Assembly (NCBI RefSeq): GCF_003265325.1
Contig: NZ_QGNX01000001.1
Location: 868,001 to 932,000 of the forward strand
Source: Oceanibium sediminis
GTDB taxonomy: Bacteria > Pseudomonadota > Alphaproteobacteria > Rhodobacterales > Rhodobacteraceae
DNA: 64,000 nucleotides
Direction of reading: 5' to 3'
The position numbers were made by a program, and so were the translations under genes. Positions 35,017 through 43,054 of this stretch are shown one piece after another; position 1 is the first letter of the stretch; the number at the start of each line of letters is the position of its first letter. Below the pieces are notes generated by a model, which saw nothing but the letters and a program-made list of their open reading frames with translations, ran no database searches and was not told the origin of the DNA.

Positions 35017-35189
35017 GGTGTTGCTCGCTAGAGCGACCAAGTGAGTCTTGCCCGTCCAGTGCGGCGAAGCGTTGCCGAAATTGTGTTGACAAAGCGGCGT
35101 GGCCTGAAAAGTGCACACGGATATTTTTTGAGGGGCTTCCGGGGCTTGTCTGCTTGCCAAACCAGCGGCAATCGGGAACAGTCGATGCC

Positions 35190-35540
35190 ATGATGCAGAG
35201 CCCCGGCGCGACCGTCACACATCTTGCCCGTTCGCCTGAGAAGATCACCTTCCATCGCAGCGAGCTGGCGCAGATCATGCCCGTGTACGGCCGGATGGTC
35301 GCCCTTGGGGAATGGCGCGACTACGGCATGAGCTTCCTGAAGGACGTCGCCATTTTCGCGATCTTCCGCCGCGCAGCCGAGCACCCGATCTATCGCATCG
35401 AAAAGCGCCCCGCGCTGGCCAACCGGCAGGGGCAGTACGCGGTCATCGGCATGGACGGGCAGGTGCTGAAGCGCGGCTCTGACCTGCGCGTCGTGATGCG
35501 GGTGCTGGAAAAGAAGCTGATCCGCGCGGTTCAGGACTGA
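35190..35540 (+). CDS. DUF2794 family protein
   Basis: A 116-residue protein matching the alphaproteobacterial DUF2794 family as I recall it: ITFHRSELAQIMPVYGRMVALGEWRDYGM, then DVAIFAIFRRAAEHPIYRIEKRPALANRQGQYAVIGMDGQVLKRG. It looks like one compact alpha/beta domain without a signal peptide or membrane segment. ATG 35190 is followed directly by a second ATG at 35193; either may start. No function is known. It stands alone, divergent from ggt and convergent with the NlpC/P60 gene. Confidence 0.8.
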   Translation: MMQSPGATVTHLARSPEKITFHRSELAQIMPVYGRMVALGEWRDYGMSFLKDVAIFAIFRRAAEHPIYRIEKRPALANRQGQYAVIGMDGQVLKRGSDLRVVMRVLEKKLIRAVQD

Positions 35541-35566
35541 TCCCTCCCCCGACGCCAGGGGGCCTC

Positions 35567-36409
35567 TCAGAGCCGGCGGATCGCCGTCACTTCGCCCCCG
35601 CCGTTCGCCCTGATCCGCGCGATGGCCCGGTCCAGCGGTTCCTCGGCCACGGCCATGTGATGCGCGTTGGCATGCAGCAGGCGATTTGGCGCGGTGACGA
35701 TGCCGATATGTCCCTTCCAGCAGACGATATCGCCCGGACGGTCCGGAGTGCTGACGGCCTGCCCAATTGCTTCCTGCATGTCGGAATCGCGTGGGCAGTC
35801 CACCCCGGCGGCCCAGAGCGGCAGCTGGATCAGCGCCGAACAGTCCAGCCCCTGCGCCGAGCGCCCGCCCCAGAGGTAGGGCGCGCCAAGGAAGCGGCGC
35901 GCCTCGGCCACGAAGTCCGTCGCCGCATCAAGGGGGGCAAGCTGTCCGCCGGGCACCCAGCCGAGCGGGGTTTGCGTGAAGCTGGCCCCGCAATCCACCG
36001 CGCTTTCCCCGCCGGCAAGCCGCGCCCCGTAAGGCAGCGTCGCGCGCGGGCGGGATTTCAGTGCTGGCGCGTCGTAGATCTGGGCGGCCAGCGTCGCGAC
36101 CCGGTGCGTCGCGCGGTCGGTCACCGGCCCAAGTCCGGCGGTTTCGACATAACCCACGTAGCCGTCGGTCGCGTTCTGCACCCAGGAAAGGCCGGTGGCG
36201 GCGTCGCTGTCGAACACCTCGACCCACTCGCCGAACAGCAGTTGCGTGGTCAGCCCGCCGCTGCCGTCCGGCTTGCCGAAAACGTCCAGCAGGGGCGCGT
36301 GGACCTGCATCGCCTCACCTGGCACGAAACGCTCCGCCTTGACCCGGCCTTTCAGCGATGCGGCGGCCAGGTCCGGGCGGGCCGGTGTGATGCGCGGATC
36401 GAAGCTCAT
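35567..36409 (-). CDS. NlpC/P60 family cysteine peptidase with SH3-like domains
   Basis: A 280-residue protein. Residues about 25-160 form two SH3-like segments, and the C-terminal NlpC/P60 domain has the triad C190 (GLDCSALIQ), H234 (KGHIGIVT) and H246 (LLHANAHH). It should cleave gamma-D-glutamyl-diamino-acid bonds in cell-wall peptides. No signal peptide is present, so it may act on cytoplasmic muropeptides during recycling. Its ATG overlaps the stop of the upstream leucyl aminopeptidase gene (ATGA), so the two peptidases are made together. Confidence 0.9.
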   Translation of the reverse strand: MSFDPRITPARPDLAAASLKGRVKAERFVPGEAMQVHAPLLDVFGKPDGSGGLTTQLLFGEWVEVFDSDAATGLSWVQNATDGYVGYVETAGLGPVTDRATHRVATLAAQIYDAPALKSRPRATLPYGARLAGGESAVDCGASFTQTPLGWVPGGQLAPLDAATDFVAEARRFLGAPYLWGGRSAQGLDCSALIQLPLWAAGVDCPRDSDMQEAIGQAVSTPDRPGDIVCWKGHIGIVTAPNRLLHANAHHMAVAEEPLDRAIARIRANGGGEVTAIRRL

Positions 36410-37788
36410 CCCGGGTAGCGCTTGGCCAGCAGGTCAAAGATCGCCCGCGCGCCCTGGCTGGCGCCGCCTTTCGGGCGGCCGGGTTTCGCGGTGGGCGTCC
36501 AGCCGTAGCAATCCACGTGCAGGTAGGCCCCGGTTCCGGGCACGAAGCGGCGCAGGAACAGCGCGGCGGTGATCGCGCCCGCGAACCCGCCTTTCGGTGC
36601 GTTGTCCAGATCCGCGATGCCGGGCTCGATCATCTCCTCGTAAGCTTCGACGAAGGGCAGGCGCCACAGCGGGTCGGCCACCATCGAGGCGCTATCGGAC
36701 AAGGCCGAGGCGAGCGCGTCGTCATCGGTGAAGAACGGCGGCACATCGGGGCCGAGCGCGACGCGCGCCGCGCCTGTCAGCGTCGCCATGGACACGGTCA
36801 GCACCGGCCCTTCCTCGTCCGCGAGGGCCAGCGCGTCGGCCAGCACCAGCCGCCCCTCGGCGTCGGTATTGTTGATTTCAACGGTCAGGCCGTTGCGCGC
36901 GGTCAGGATGTCGCCGGGCCGGAACGCCCCGGCGGAGACACTGTTTTCCACCGCCGGGATCAGCACGCGCAGGCGCACGAACAGCTTTGCTTCCATGATC
37001 ATCTGCGCCAGGCCCAGCACCGTGGCCGCGCCGCCCATGTCCTTTTTCATCAGTCCCATGGAGGCGCCGGGCTTCAGGTTCAGCCCGCCGGTGTCAAAGC
37101 ACACGCCCTTGCCGACCAGCGTCACCTTCGGGTGGCTCGGGTCGCCCCAGGTCATGTCCATCAGGCGCGGCGCGCGGTCCGAAGCGCGCCCTACCGCGTG
37201 GATCATGGGGAAGTTCTGCGCCAGAAGCTCGTCGCCGGTGATCGTGGTCAGATCGGCGTTATGGGCCTTGGCCAGCTCGGTCACGGCGGTTTCAAGGGCG
37301 TCGGGGCCCATGTCGTTCGCGGGGGTGTTGATCAGGTCCTGGGTCAGGGCGGCGGCGCGGGCCTCCGCCTCCAGCCGCTGGGCCTCGATGCCGCCCGGGG
37401 CAACCAGCATCGCGGTTTGCGGCGAGGTGTTGGCGTAGCGGCTGAAACGATAGGCGCTGAGCAGCCAGCCGAGCGCCACGGGGCGCAGCGCCTCTGCCGG
37501 GCAGTCGGCGGCCAGGCGATAGGTGCCCTCGGGCAGGGAGGCGGCGATGCCCCCGGCGGGGAACTGCTGGCGCGCCCGCATCCTGTCACTGCCCCAGCCC
37601 GCCAGGACGCGGGCCAGCGCGCCCTTGTCGTCGAACAGCAGCGCGACCTGCCCCAGCTTGCCGGTGAAGCCCTGCGCCTCGGCCTGCGCCACTTCCGCCG
37701 GGCTGAGCACCGGGTCGGGGGCGACATCGGGCGCAAGGACATGGATCGGCACGGCGCTGTCGGTCGGGCTGGCGAAGGTTGTGCTCAT
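36406..37788 (-). CDS. M17 leucyl aminopeptidase family protein
   Basis: A 460-residue M17 metallopeptidase. The metal-binding core is VTLVGKGVCFDTGGLNLKPG, KKDMGGAATVLGLAQ and NTDAEGRLVLADALALA, which contain the conserved Lys, Asp, Glu and Arg. The N-terminal domain is divergent, as in cytosol aminopeptidases of alphaproteobacteria (PepB-like). It removes N-terminal residues from peptides in the cytoplasm. It is coupled to the NlpC/P60 gene, suggesting joint breakdown of wall or cytosolic peptides. Confidence 0.92.
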   Translation of the reverse strand: MSTTFASPTDSAVPIHVLAPDVAPDPVLSPAEVAQAEAQGFTGKLGQVALLFDDKGALARVLAGWGSDRMRARQQFPAGGIAASLPEGTYRLAADCPAEALRPVALGWLLSAYRFSRYANTSPQTAMLVAPGGIEAQRLEAEARAAALTQDLINTPANDMGPDALETAVTELAKAHNADLTTITGDELLAQNFPMIHAVGRASDRAPRLMDMTWGDPSHPKVTLVGKGVCFDTGGLNLKPGASMGLMKKDMGGAATVLGLAQMIMEAKLFVRLRVLIPAVENSVSAGAFRPGDILTARNGLTVEINNTDAEGRLVLADALALADEEGPVLTVSMATLTGAARVALGPDVPPFFTDDDALASALSDSASMVADPLWRLPFVEAYEEMIEPGIADLDNAPKGGFAGAITAALFLRRFVPGTGAYLHVDCYGWTPTAKPGRPKGGASQGARAIFDLLAKRYPG

Positions 37789-37877
37789 CTGTGGATGCTC
37801 CCTGGATGTGTCGTGGCGAACCTAAGGGGTAAACGGCGAAACCTGAATCGGATTTTCGCGCCCTGAAGCGGGGGCGC

Positions 37878-38771
37878 TCAGCCCGTGCCGTGTTCCAGCC
37901 AGCGCCGCGCGGCGGTGTCGGGGATCAGGGCGGCGAGGGCGGCGTCGTAGCTGGCGATTTCCGCCGCGCTCAGCTTGCCCTGCCAGTTCCTTGTGCCGCC
38001 GGACGCGAAAAAGGCGCTGTCGCTGACCCAGAAACCGGCGCCCCCCTCGGGGGCAAAGCGCGCGGCGTCGGCCCGCATCGCGTCCAGCCGGGTCGCGGCG
38101 GTGATTGCGCGGATGAGCGCTGCGTCATCGCCCACGCCGGCGATCCGGGCAAGCGTGGCCACGGCCCGTTCCGGTTCCGCCAGCATATCGGCATAATGCA
38201 GGAAGGTGATTTCGCCCGTGCCGCGCCGGGCAAGGGCCTTTAGGTAGTGCCAGGTAACGTTGGCCAGCGAGTCCTGGTCGATGTCGTCCTTCCGCATCGG
38301 GTTGGTCAGGAAATGCTCCAGCGCCTCGGGAGGGGTGGCGCGCATGACGTGGCCGTCCGTGTCGCGCCGGTTCGCGATGTGGTTGCGCAGCGAAAAGAAC
38401 ACGTCCAGCGGGTGGCGATAGACTACCACCGTATGCACACCCTCCCAGACCGGGAAACCGTCGGGCGGGGTGTGGGTCTTGACCACCCGCCTGCCGGGCT
38501 GCCGCCTGAGGCTTTCGGCCACCTCCGCATCGGCGCCGAGTCGGGAGTCGATCCAGGGCGACAGGACCGAGACCCGCTCGGGCAGGTCCGTGCCGCCGTG
38601 CAGAAGCATGGCAAGGATCGTCTGCGTCCAGGTGGTGCCGCATTTCGGCGGCGTGGAAACGAGGATATCGCCCTCACGCGGGGTCCAGGCCGACCAGCGG
38701 TCAGGCTGGGTCATTTCCCCGCTGTAGCGGGTCAGCGCTTCTCTCAGGCGGGTCGCGTGCATGTCGTTCAT
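37878..38771 (-). CDS. Sulfotransferase domain protein
   Basis: A 297-residue PAPS-dependent sulfotransferase of the PF00685 type. The 5'-phosphosulfate loop TPPKCGTTWTQTIL is at about 41-54, the likely catalytic His is in VVKTHTPPDGFPV, and the 3'-phosphate segment is VVVYRHPLDVFFSLRNH. The acceptor is unknown; cytosolic aryl/alcohol sulfotransferases share this layout. ATG 38771 (MNDMHATRL) or the nearby ATG 38762 may start it; neither has a good Shine-Dalgarno sequence. It is unlike the other sulfotransferase-like gene in the window, at 17.9 kb. Confidence 0.85.
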   Translation of the reverse strand: MNDMHATRLREALTRYSGEMTQPDRWSAWTPREGDILVSTPPKCGTTWTQTILAMLLHGGTDLPERVSVLSPWIDSRLGADAEVAESLRRQPGRRVVKTHTPPDGFPVWEGVHTVVVYRHPLDVFFSLRNHIANRRDTDGHVMRATPPEALEHFLTNPMRKDDIDQDSLANVTWHYLKALARRGTGEITFLHYADMLAEPERAVATLARIAGVGDDAALIRAITAATRLDAMRADAARFAPEGGAGFWVSDSAFFASGGTRNWQGKLSAAEIASYDAALAALIPDTAARRWLEHGTG

Positions 38772-38923
38772 CGAGCCAGCGGTGGTTTGCGCGCCGGGGC
38801 AACCCCCCGGAAGTTGCGGGCAGCGTAGACCGGTTTCCCCTGAAAACCAAAGGCTTTCCGGCACATCCCCGCACGCCCCCCCCCCGCGCGCGGCCCAAGC
38901 GATGCCCGCCAAGGGCGCGGACC

Positions 38924-39307
38924 CTATTCCCCCCCGCTGAGGGTCATGCCGAGCACCGTGTCGAGAGAGACTTCCGCCATGCGCACCATCCGCTGCGCGG
39001 TGGCGTTGCGGGCGATCGCATCCCCGTCGGCCTGGCAATCGGCGGCGATCCGGGCCGCCGTGGCCAGGTCGGGCAGGCCGATCTCCTGCGCGATGGCGGC
39101 GATGGCGCGGGACAGTCTGTATGCGCCATCCCTGTCGCCGCCCTCCACGGCGATGTCGAAGCGGTTCAGCCTGTCGATGATCTCGAAACAGGCGTCGGAC
39201 AGGATTTCCCGGCTGCGGTGTTGGCCAAGGGCCATTTCCAGCCTGTTCAGCGCGTCGGTGTCCACCCGCGCGCTGTCCGGTTGTGGTATCTTTCGCACCT
39301 GTGGCAT
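38924..39307 (-). CDS. Small helical protein, possible degenerate Hpt domain
   Basis: A 127-residue, mostly helical protein with no signal peptide and GAGGGAA before ATG 39307. Residues 60-97 (AYRLSRAIAAIAQEIGLPDL, then ATAARIAADCQADGD) have the spacing of a histidine phosphotransfer domain (AHTLKGSAxxLGxxxL, then AxxLExAxxxGD). However, Tyr63 replaces the phosphorylatable His and the following Lys-Gly is Ser-Arg. If related, it cannot carry phosphate and could be a decoy or scaffold. It may also be an unrelated helical bundle. It is divergent from the carbonic anhydrase gene. Confidence 0.5.
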   Translation of the reverse strand: MPQVRKIPQPDSARVDTDALNRLEMALGQHRSREILSDACFEIIDRLNRFDIAVEGGDRDGAYRLSRAIAAIAQEIGLPDLATAARIAADCQADGDAIARNATAQRMVRMAEVSLDTVLGMTLSGGE

Positions 39308-39431
39308 CGTTCCCTCACTCTGGCCCTGCGTCACGGTGGAGCTACACCACAAGCCTGAAGAGTGCGTTAGCAGCGAATTGCAACTGTGCGCGCTGGCGGT
39401 TAGGGTTCGCGCAAACAGCAAAGTGGTGCAC

Positions 39432-40085
39432 ATGACCCTGCCAGTGAAGCCCCTGCCGAAGTACCTTGTCCAGCGCTACAAGGGCTGGAAAGCGACCGAT
39501 TTCGAAGAGAACCACAGCTGGTATCACCGGCTGGCGGAAGAAGGGCAGAGGCCGCGGGTGATGGTGATTTCCTGCTGCGACAGCCGGGTGCATGTGACCA
39601 GCATCTTCGGCGCCGAGATGGGCGAGTTCTTCATCCATCGCAACATCGCCAACCTCGTCCCGCCCTACAAGCCGGACGGGGACCTGCACGGCACCTCTGC
39701 GGCGCTGGAATACGCCGTGACCTCGCTGAAGGTGTCCAACATCATCGTGCTGGGCCATTCGCACTGCGGCGGGGTCGAGGGCGGCCTGGCCATGGCAGAG
39801 GGGCGCGCGCCGGAACTGCTGGAAAACTCGAGCTTCGTGGGCAGCTGGATGCGCCTGTTGGAGCCGGGATACAAGGCGGTGGCCGATATTCCCGACCAGC
39901 AGGACCGCCAGGACGCGCTGGAAAAACAGGCGATCCTGGTGTCGCTGCGCAATCTCGTGACGTTCCCCTTCGTGACCAGCGGGCTGGAGGATACCTCGCT
40001 GGCGCTGCACGGGTTGTGGCACGATATCGGGACCGGGGCGCTGGAAGCCTACGACCCCGAGCGCGACGCCTTCAGCCGGGTCTGA
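39432..40085 (+). CDS. Beta-class carbonic anhydrase
   Basis: A 217-residue beta-carbonic anhydrase. Zinc ligands are C48 (SCCDSR, with the D50/R52 dyad), H109 and C112 (GHSHCGG). The N-terminal LPKYLVQRYKGWK and the FFIHRNIANLVPPY segments are typical. It interconverts CO2 and bicarbonate in the cytoplasm. The start at ATG 39432 gives MTLPVKPLPK; the in-frame sequence upstream is antisense to the Hpt-like gene. A strong hairpin follows the stop. Confidence 0.95.
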   Translation: MTLPVKPLPKYLVQRYKGWKATDFEENHSWYHRLAEEGQRPRVMVISCCDSRVHVTSIFGAEMGEFFIHRNIANLVPPYKPDGDLHGTSAALEYAVTSLKVSNIIVLGHSHCGGVEGGLAMAEGRAPELLENSSFVGSWMRLLEPGYKAVADIPDQQDRQDALEKQAILVSLRNLVTFPFVTSGLEDTSLALHGLWHDIGTGALEAYDPERDAFSRV

Positions 40086-40107
40086 GCCCGGTTTGCGCGA
40101 AAGCCGG

Positions 40108-40134
40108 CCCGGCCCCGTGGGGGGCAGGGCCGGG
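40108..40134 (+). terminator. Candidate terminator after carbonic anhydrase
   Basis: CCCGGCCC (40108-40115) and GGGCCGGG (40127-40134) form an 8-bp GC stem with an 11-nt loop. A T-rich stretch follows (ACTTGTTCCAATTTTG), which is consistent with intrinsic termination on the plus strand. Confidence 0.6.
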
Positions 40135-40175
40135 ACTTGTTCCAATTTTGTCCGGAATCAACGATCGCCCGTTCA

Positions 40176-40197
40176 GGGTGCGTGCGCGCACGCACCC
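40176..40197. repeat. 22-bp perfect palindrome in the carbonic anhydrase/asd gap
   Basis: GGGTGCGTGCGCGCACGCACCC is its own reverse complement over 22 bp. It lies 21 nt beyond the asd stop in the convergent gap. It could cruciform, act as an asd 3' hairpin or bind a protein. There is no T-run on the asd strand. Confidence 0.8.
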
Positions 40198-40218
40198 CGG
40201 TGGTGATCCTGGCGCCCG

Positions 40219-41241
40219 TCAGTCTTTCTTGAGCACGCGGCGGCCGAGCAGCTCGGCGATCTGCACGGCGTTCAGCGCCGCGCCCTTGCGCAGGTTGTCC
40301 GAGACGCACCACAGGTTCAGCCCGTTGTCGATCGTCGGATCCTGGCGGATGCGGCTGATGTAGGTCGCGAATTCGCCCACGCATTCGACCGGCGTGACGT
40401 AGCCGCCGTCCTCACGCTTGTCGACGACCATGATGCCCGGCGCTTCGCGCAGGATATCGCGGGCCTCTTCCTCGTCCAGGTGATCCTCGAACTCGATGTT
40501 CAGGGCTTCGCTATGGCCGACGAAGACGGGGACTCGCACGCAGGTGGCGGTGACCTTGATGGAGGAGTCGACGATCTTCTTCGTCTCGGCCACCATCTTC
40601 CATTCTTCCTTGGTCTGCCCGTCTTCCATGAAGACGTCGATATGCGGAATCACGTTGAAGGCGATCTGCTTGGTGAACTTCGCGGGGGCCTTTTCCTGAC
40701 CCGGCACGTACAGGCCCTTGGTCTGGTGCCACAGCTCGTCCATGCCTTCCTTGCCCGCGCCGGAAACCGACTGGTAGGTGGACACGACGACCCGCTTGAC
40801 CCGCGCGCGGTCATGCAGCGGCTTCAGCGCCACGACCATCTGCGCGGTGGAGCAGTTGGGGTTGGCGATGATGTTACGCTTGGCATAGCCTTCGATCGCG
40901 TCGGGGTTCACCTCGGGCACGATGAGCGGAACGTCCGTGTCGTAGCGGTAGAGCGACGAGTTGTCGATCACGACGCAGCCTGCCTTGGCCGCCTTGGGCG
41001 CATAGGTTTTCGTCGCGTCCGAGCCTATGGCGAACAGGGCGATGTCCCAGCCGGTGAAATCGAAGGTGTCCAGGTCCTTGGTTTTCAGTGTCTTGTCGCC
41101 AAAGCTGCATTCGCTGCCGAGCGAGCGGCGGCTTGCGAGCGCGACGATCTCGTCCACGGGGAACTGGCGCTCGGCCAGGATATTCAGCATTTCGCGGCCC
41201 ACATTGCCTGTGGCGCCGACGACGGCGATACGGTAGCCCAC
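40219..41241 (-). CDS. asd: Aspartate-semialdehyde dehydrogenase
   Basis: A 340-residue enzyme. The NADP-binding loop GATGNVGREML is at 9-19, the catalytic Cys is C130 in NPNCSTAQM, and the hexapeptide around H-x-x region TATCVRVPVFVGHSEALNIEF supplies the catalytic His. It reduces aspartyl phosphate to aspartate semialdehyde for Lys, Thr, Met and diaminopimelate synthesis. ATG 41241 has GGAGA upstream. The gene is single, convergent with the carbonic anhydrase gene and divergent from a small exported protein gene across 193 bp. Confidence 0.96.
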   Translation of the reverse strand: MGYRIAVVGATGNVGREMLNILAERQFPVDEIVALASRRSLGSECSFGDKTLKTKDLDTFDFTGWDIALFAIGSDATKTYAPKAAKAGCVVIDNSSLYRYDTDVPLIVPEVNPDAIEGYAKRNIIANPNCSTAQMVVALKPLHDRARVKRVVVSTYQSVSGAGKEGMDELWHQTKGLYVPGQEKAPAKFTKQIAFNVIPHIDVFMEDGQTKEEWKMVAETKKIVDSSIKVTATCVRVPVFVGHSEALNIEFEDHLDEEEARDILREAPGIMVVDKREDGGYVTPVECVGEFATYISRIRQDPTIDNGLNLWCVSDNLRKGAALNAVQIAELLGRRVLKKD

Positions 41242-41434
41242 GGAAAATCTCCTTCGATACTAACGGGCGGAACAGTCTGGTTCGACCGGGCGGGTGGTAG
41301 ACGTTTCCAGCGGGAAAGGAAAGGGGGCCGCGCCAGGCCGCCCCCGGCTCATGCGGAGTTGAGGCCGCCGCGCCGCTGGTGTGATATGGGGTGAGGGTAA
41401 GTATTCCGGCGCGCGAGTAAGGGGGATCAGTTCC

Positions 41435-41794
41435 ATGTACATTAGAGAAGTAGCCCTTGTTCTGTGCGTCTTGGCGGGCGCCGCGGCGGCGGGCAGCCCG
41501 GAGGTGACGGCGGTCAAGGCCACGCAGGATGCCGCTGGCTGGCGGTTCGACGTGACAGTGCGCCACGGCGACACGGGCTGGGATCACTATGCCGACGGCT
41601 GGTACATCCTGTCCCCCGATGGCGCTGAGCTGGGTTATCGCAAGCTGCTGCACCCGCATCAGAACGAGCAGCCCTTCACCCGCTCGCTGTCGGGCGTCGC
41701 GATCCCCGAGGGACTGGACCGGGTGCATGTCCAAGCCCACGACTCCGTGCATGGCCGGGGCGAGGTGCTGGTGGTGCCGCTGCGGGGGCGCTAG
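41435..41794 (+). CDS. Small exported protein of unknown function
   Basis: A 119-residue protein with a signal peptide (MYIREVALVLCVLAGAAAAG, cleavage near AAA-G or AAAG-S). The mature part is a single beta-rich domain (FDVTVRHGDTGWDHYADGWYILSPDGAELGYRKLLHPHQNEQPFTRSL) ending in VLVVPLRG. It has no cysteines after the signal. The HPHQNEQPF segment and the aromatic/acidic pattern are distinctive. It resembles small periplasmic proteins seen in Rhodobacteraceae, but I cannot name a family. ATG 41435 has GGGGGA upstream. It is not obviously part of an operon. Confidence 0.7.
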   Translation: MYIREVALVLCVLAGAAAAGSPEVTAVKATQDAAGWRFDVTVRHGDTGWDHYADGWYILSPDGAELGYRKLLHPHQNEQPFTRSLSGVAIPEGLDRVHVQAHDSVHGRGEVLVVPLRGR

Positions 41795-41833
41795 AAAAGA
41801 TGGCTCGCGGGACTGCGCGCGGGGCGACGGCGG

Positions 41834-41858
41834 ATGCCTCCGGCGGGGATATTTGAGG
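41834..41858. repeat. Intergenic GCCTCCGGCGGGGATATTT element
   Basis: The motif GATGCCTCCGGCGGGGATATTTGAGG lies 40 nt after the stop of the small exported protein. From memory, close variants (TGCCTCCGGCGGG followed by an ATATTT or GTATTTTT tail) recur downstream of genes in Rhodobacteraceae genomes. CCTCCGG/CGGGG is a short hairpin followed by a T-rich tail, so it may be a family-specific terminator or processing element. Only one copy is in this window. Together with the flanking 205-bp gap (41795-41999) it separates two transcription units. Confidence 0.45.
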
Positions 41859-41999
41859 GACTTTGGAGCAGGGGGTGCATGATCCTTGGGCAGCGCCGCC
41901 CGGGCCGCCGGCGGAGCAGGCGAATGGCCTTGACTTGAGAGGGTGTGCAAAGCGAAGGTCCATGCCGACGTGACAAAAAAATCATCAGGGGGCTTTCAA

Positions 42000-43007
42000 T
42001 TGCTTAGAACACTAACACTCGCCGCGACCGGGATTGCCCTGTCGTTCGGGGTTGCCGTGGCCCAGACCGCGGTGCCTTTCGCGCTGGACTGGAAATTCGA
42101 GGGGCCCTCGGCCGGGTATTTCGCTGCCGTGGACAACGGGCATTTCGCCGAAGAGGGGCTGGAGGTCGAGATCTCGGCCGGGTCAGGCTCGCTCGACGCG
42201 ATTCCGAAGGTGGCCACGGGGGCGTTCCCCATGGGGTTCGCCGACATCAACAGCCTGATCAAGTTCCTTGACCAGAACCCCGGCGCGCCGGTGATCGCGG
42301 TGATGATGATCTACGACAAGCCGCCCTTCGCGGTGGTCGGCCGCGCCAGCCAGGGCGTGTTCGAGCCCAAGGACCTGGAGGGCCGCATCCTGGGTGCGCC
42401 GCCGCCCGATGGCGCCTGGGCGCAGTTCCCGGCCTTTGCCAGCGCCAACAACCTGGACGTCAGCAAGATCACGGTGGAGCCGGTGGGCTTCCCCACCCGT
42501 GAGCCGATGCTGGCAGAGGGCAAAGTGGACGCGATCACCGGCTTCTCGTTCAGCTCCTACCTGAACCTCGTGCGCCTGGGCGTGCCGGAAGAGGACATCA
42601 CCACGATCCTGATGGCTGACCACGGGCTGAAGCTTTACGGCAACGCGATCATCGCCAACTCCGATTTCGCCGCCGCAAACCCCGAGGTGGTGACCGGTTT
42701 CCTGCGCGCCGTCGCCAAGGGCTGGAAGGACGTGATCGCCGATCCCGCCGCCGGGGCCGCGATGGTGGTGGACCGCAACCCCGCCGCCGACGCGGACCTG
42801 GAGCAGCGCCGCCTGGAGCTGTCGATCGAGGCCAACGTGGTCACCGACTACACCGAGGCGAACGGCATGGGCGGCATCGACATGGAGCGCTTCACCGCTT
42901 CGCTGAGCCAAATCGCGGAGAACTACGAGTTCCAGAACGAACCGGACGTGAGCCTGTACTTCACCGATGCCTATCTGCCCGACGACGGCAGCCTGATGCT
43001 GAAGTAA
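42000..43007 (+). CDS. NitT/TauT-family ABC importer periplasmic binding protein (NMT1/SsuA-like)
   Basis: A 335-residue exported receptor if started at TTG 42000, which has CAGGGGG at ideal spacing and gives a clean signal peptide (MLRTLTLAATGIALSFGVAVAQ). The mature protein (FALDWKFEGPSAGYFAAVDNGHFAEEGLEVEISAGSGS) is typical of NMT1/THI5-like and sulfonate/pyrimidine receptors. The substrate cannot be named: thiamine precursors, sulfonates, taurine and riboflavin are all handled by this family. GTG codons further upstream would spoil the signal peptide. A hairpin separates it from the ATPase gene. Confidence 0.85.
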   Translation: MLRTLTLAATGIALSFGVAVAQTAVPFALDWKFEGPSAGYFAAVDNGHFAEEGLEVEISAGSGSLDAIPKVATGAFPMGFADINSLIKFLDQNPGAPVIAVMMIYDKPPFAVVGRASQGVFEPKDLEGRILGAPPPDGAWAQFPAFASANNLDVSKITVEPVGFPTREPMLAEGKVDAITGFSFSSYLNLVRLGVPEEDITTILMADHGLKLYGNAIIANSDFAAANPEVVTGFLRAVAKGWKDVIADPAAGAAMVVDRNPAADADLEQRRLELSIEANVVTDYTEANGMGGIDMERFTASLSQIAENYEFQNEPDVSLYFTDAYLPDDGSLMLK

Positions 43008-43017
43008 GGCGTCGGAA

Positions 43018-43042
43018 GGGGGGCGGCCCTTGGTGGCCCCCC
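43018..43042 (+). other. Intercistronic hairpin between NitT-type binding protein and ATPase genes
   Basis: GGGGGGC (43018-43024) pairs with GCCCCCC (43036-43042), 7 bp of pure GC with an 11-nt loop, 11 nt after the binding-protein stop and 12 nt before the ATPase ATG. The ATPase gene has no good Shine-Dalgarno sequence, so this hairpin may also limit its translation. Confidence 0.65.
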
Positions 43043-43054
43043 GATGCATTTTTC

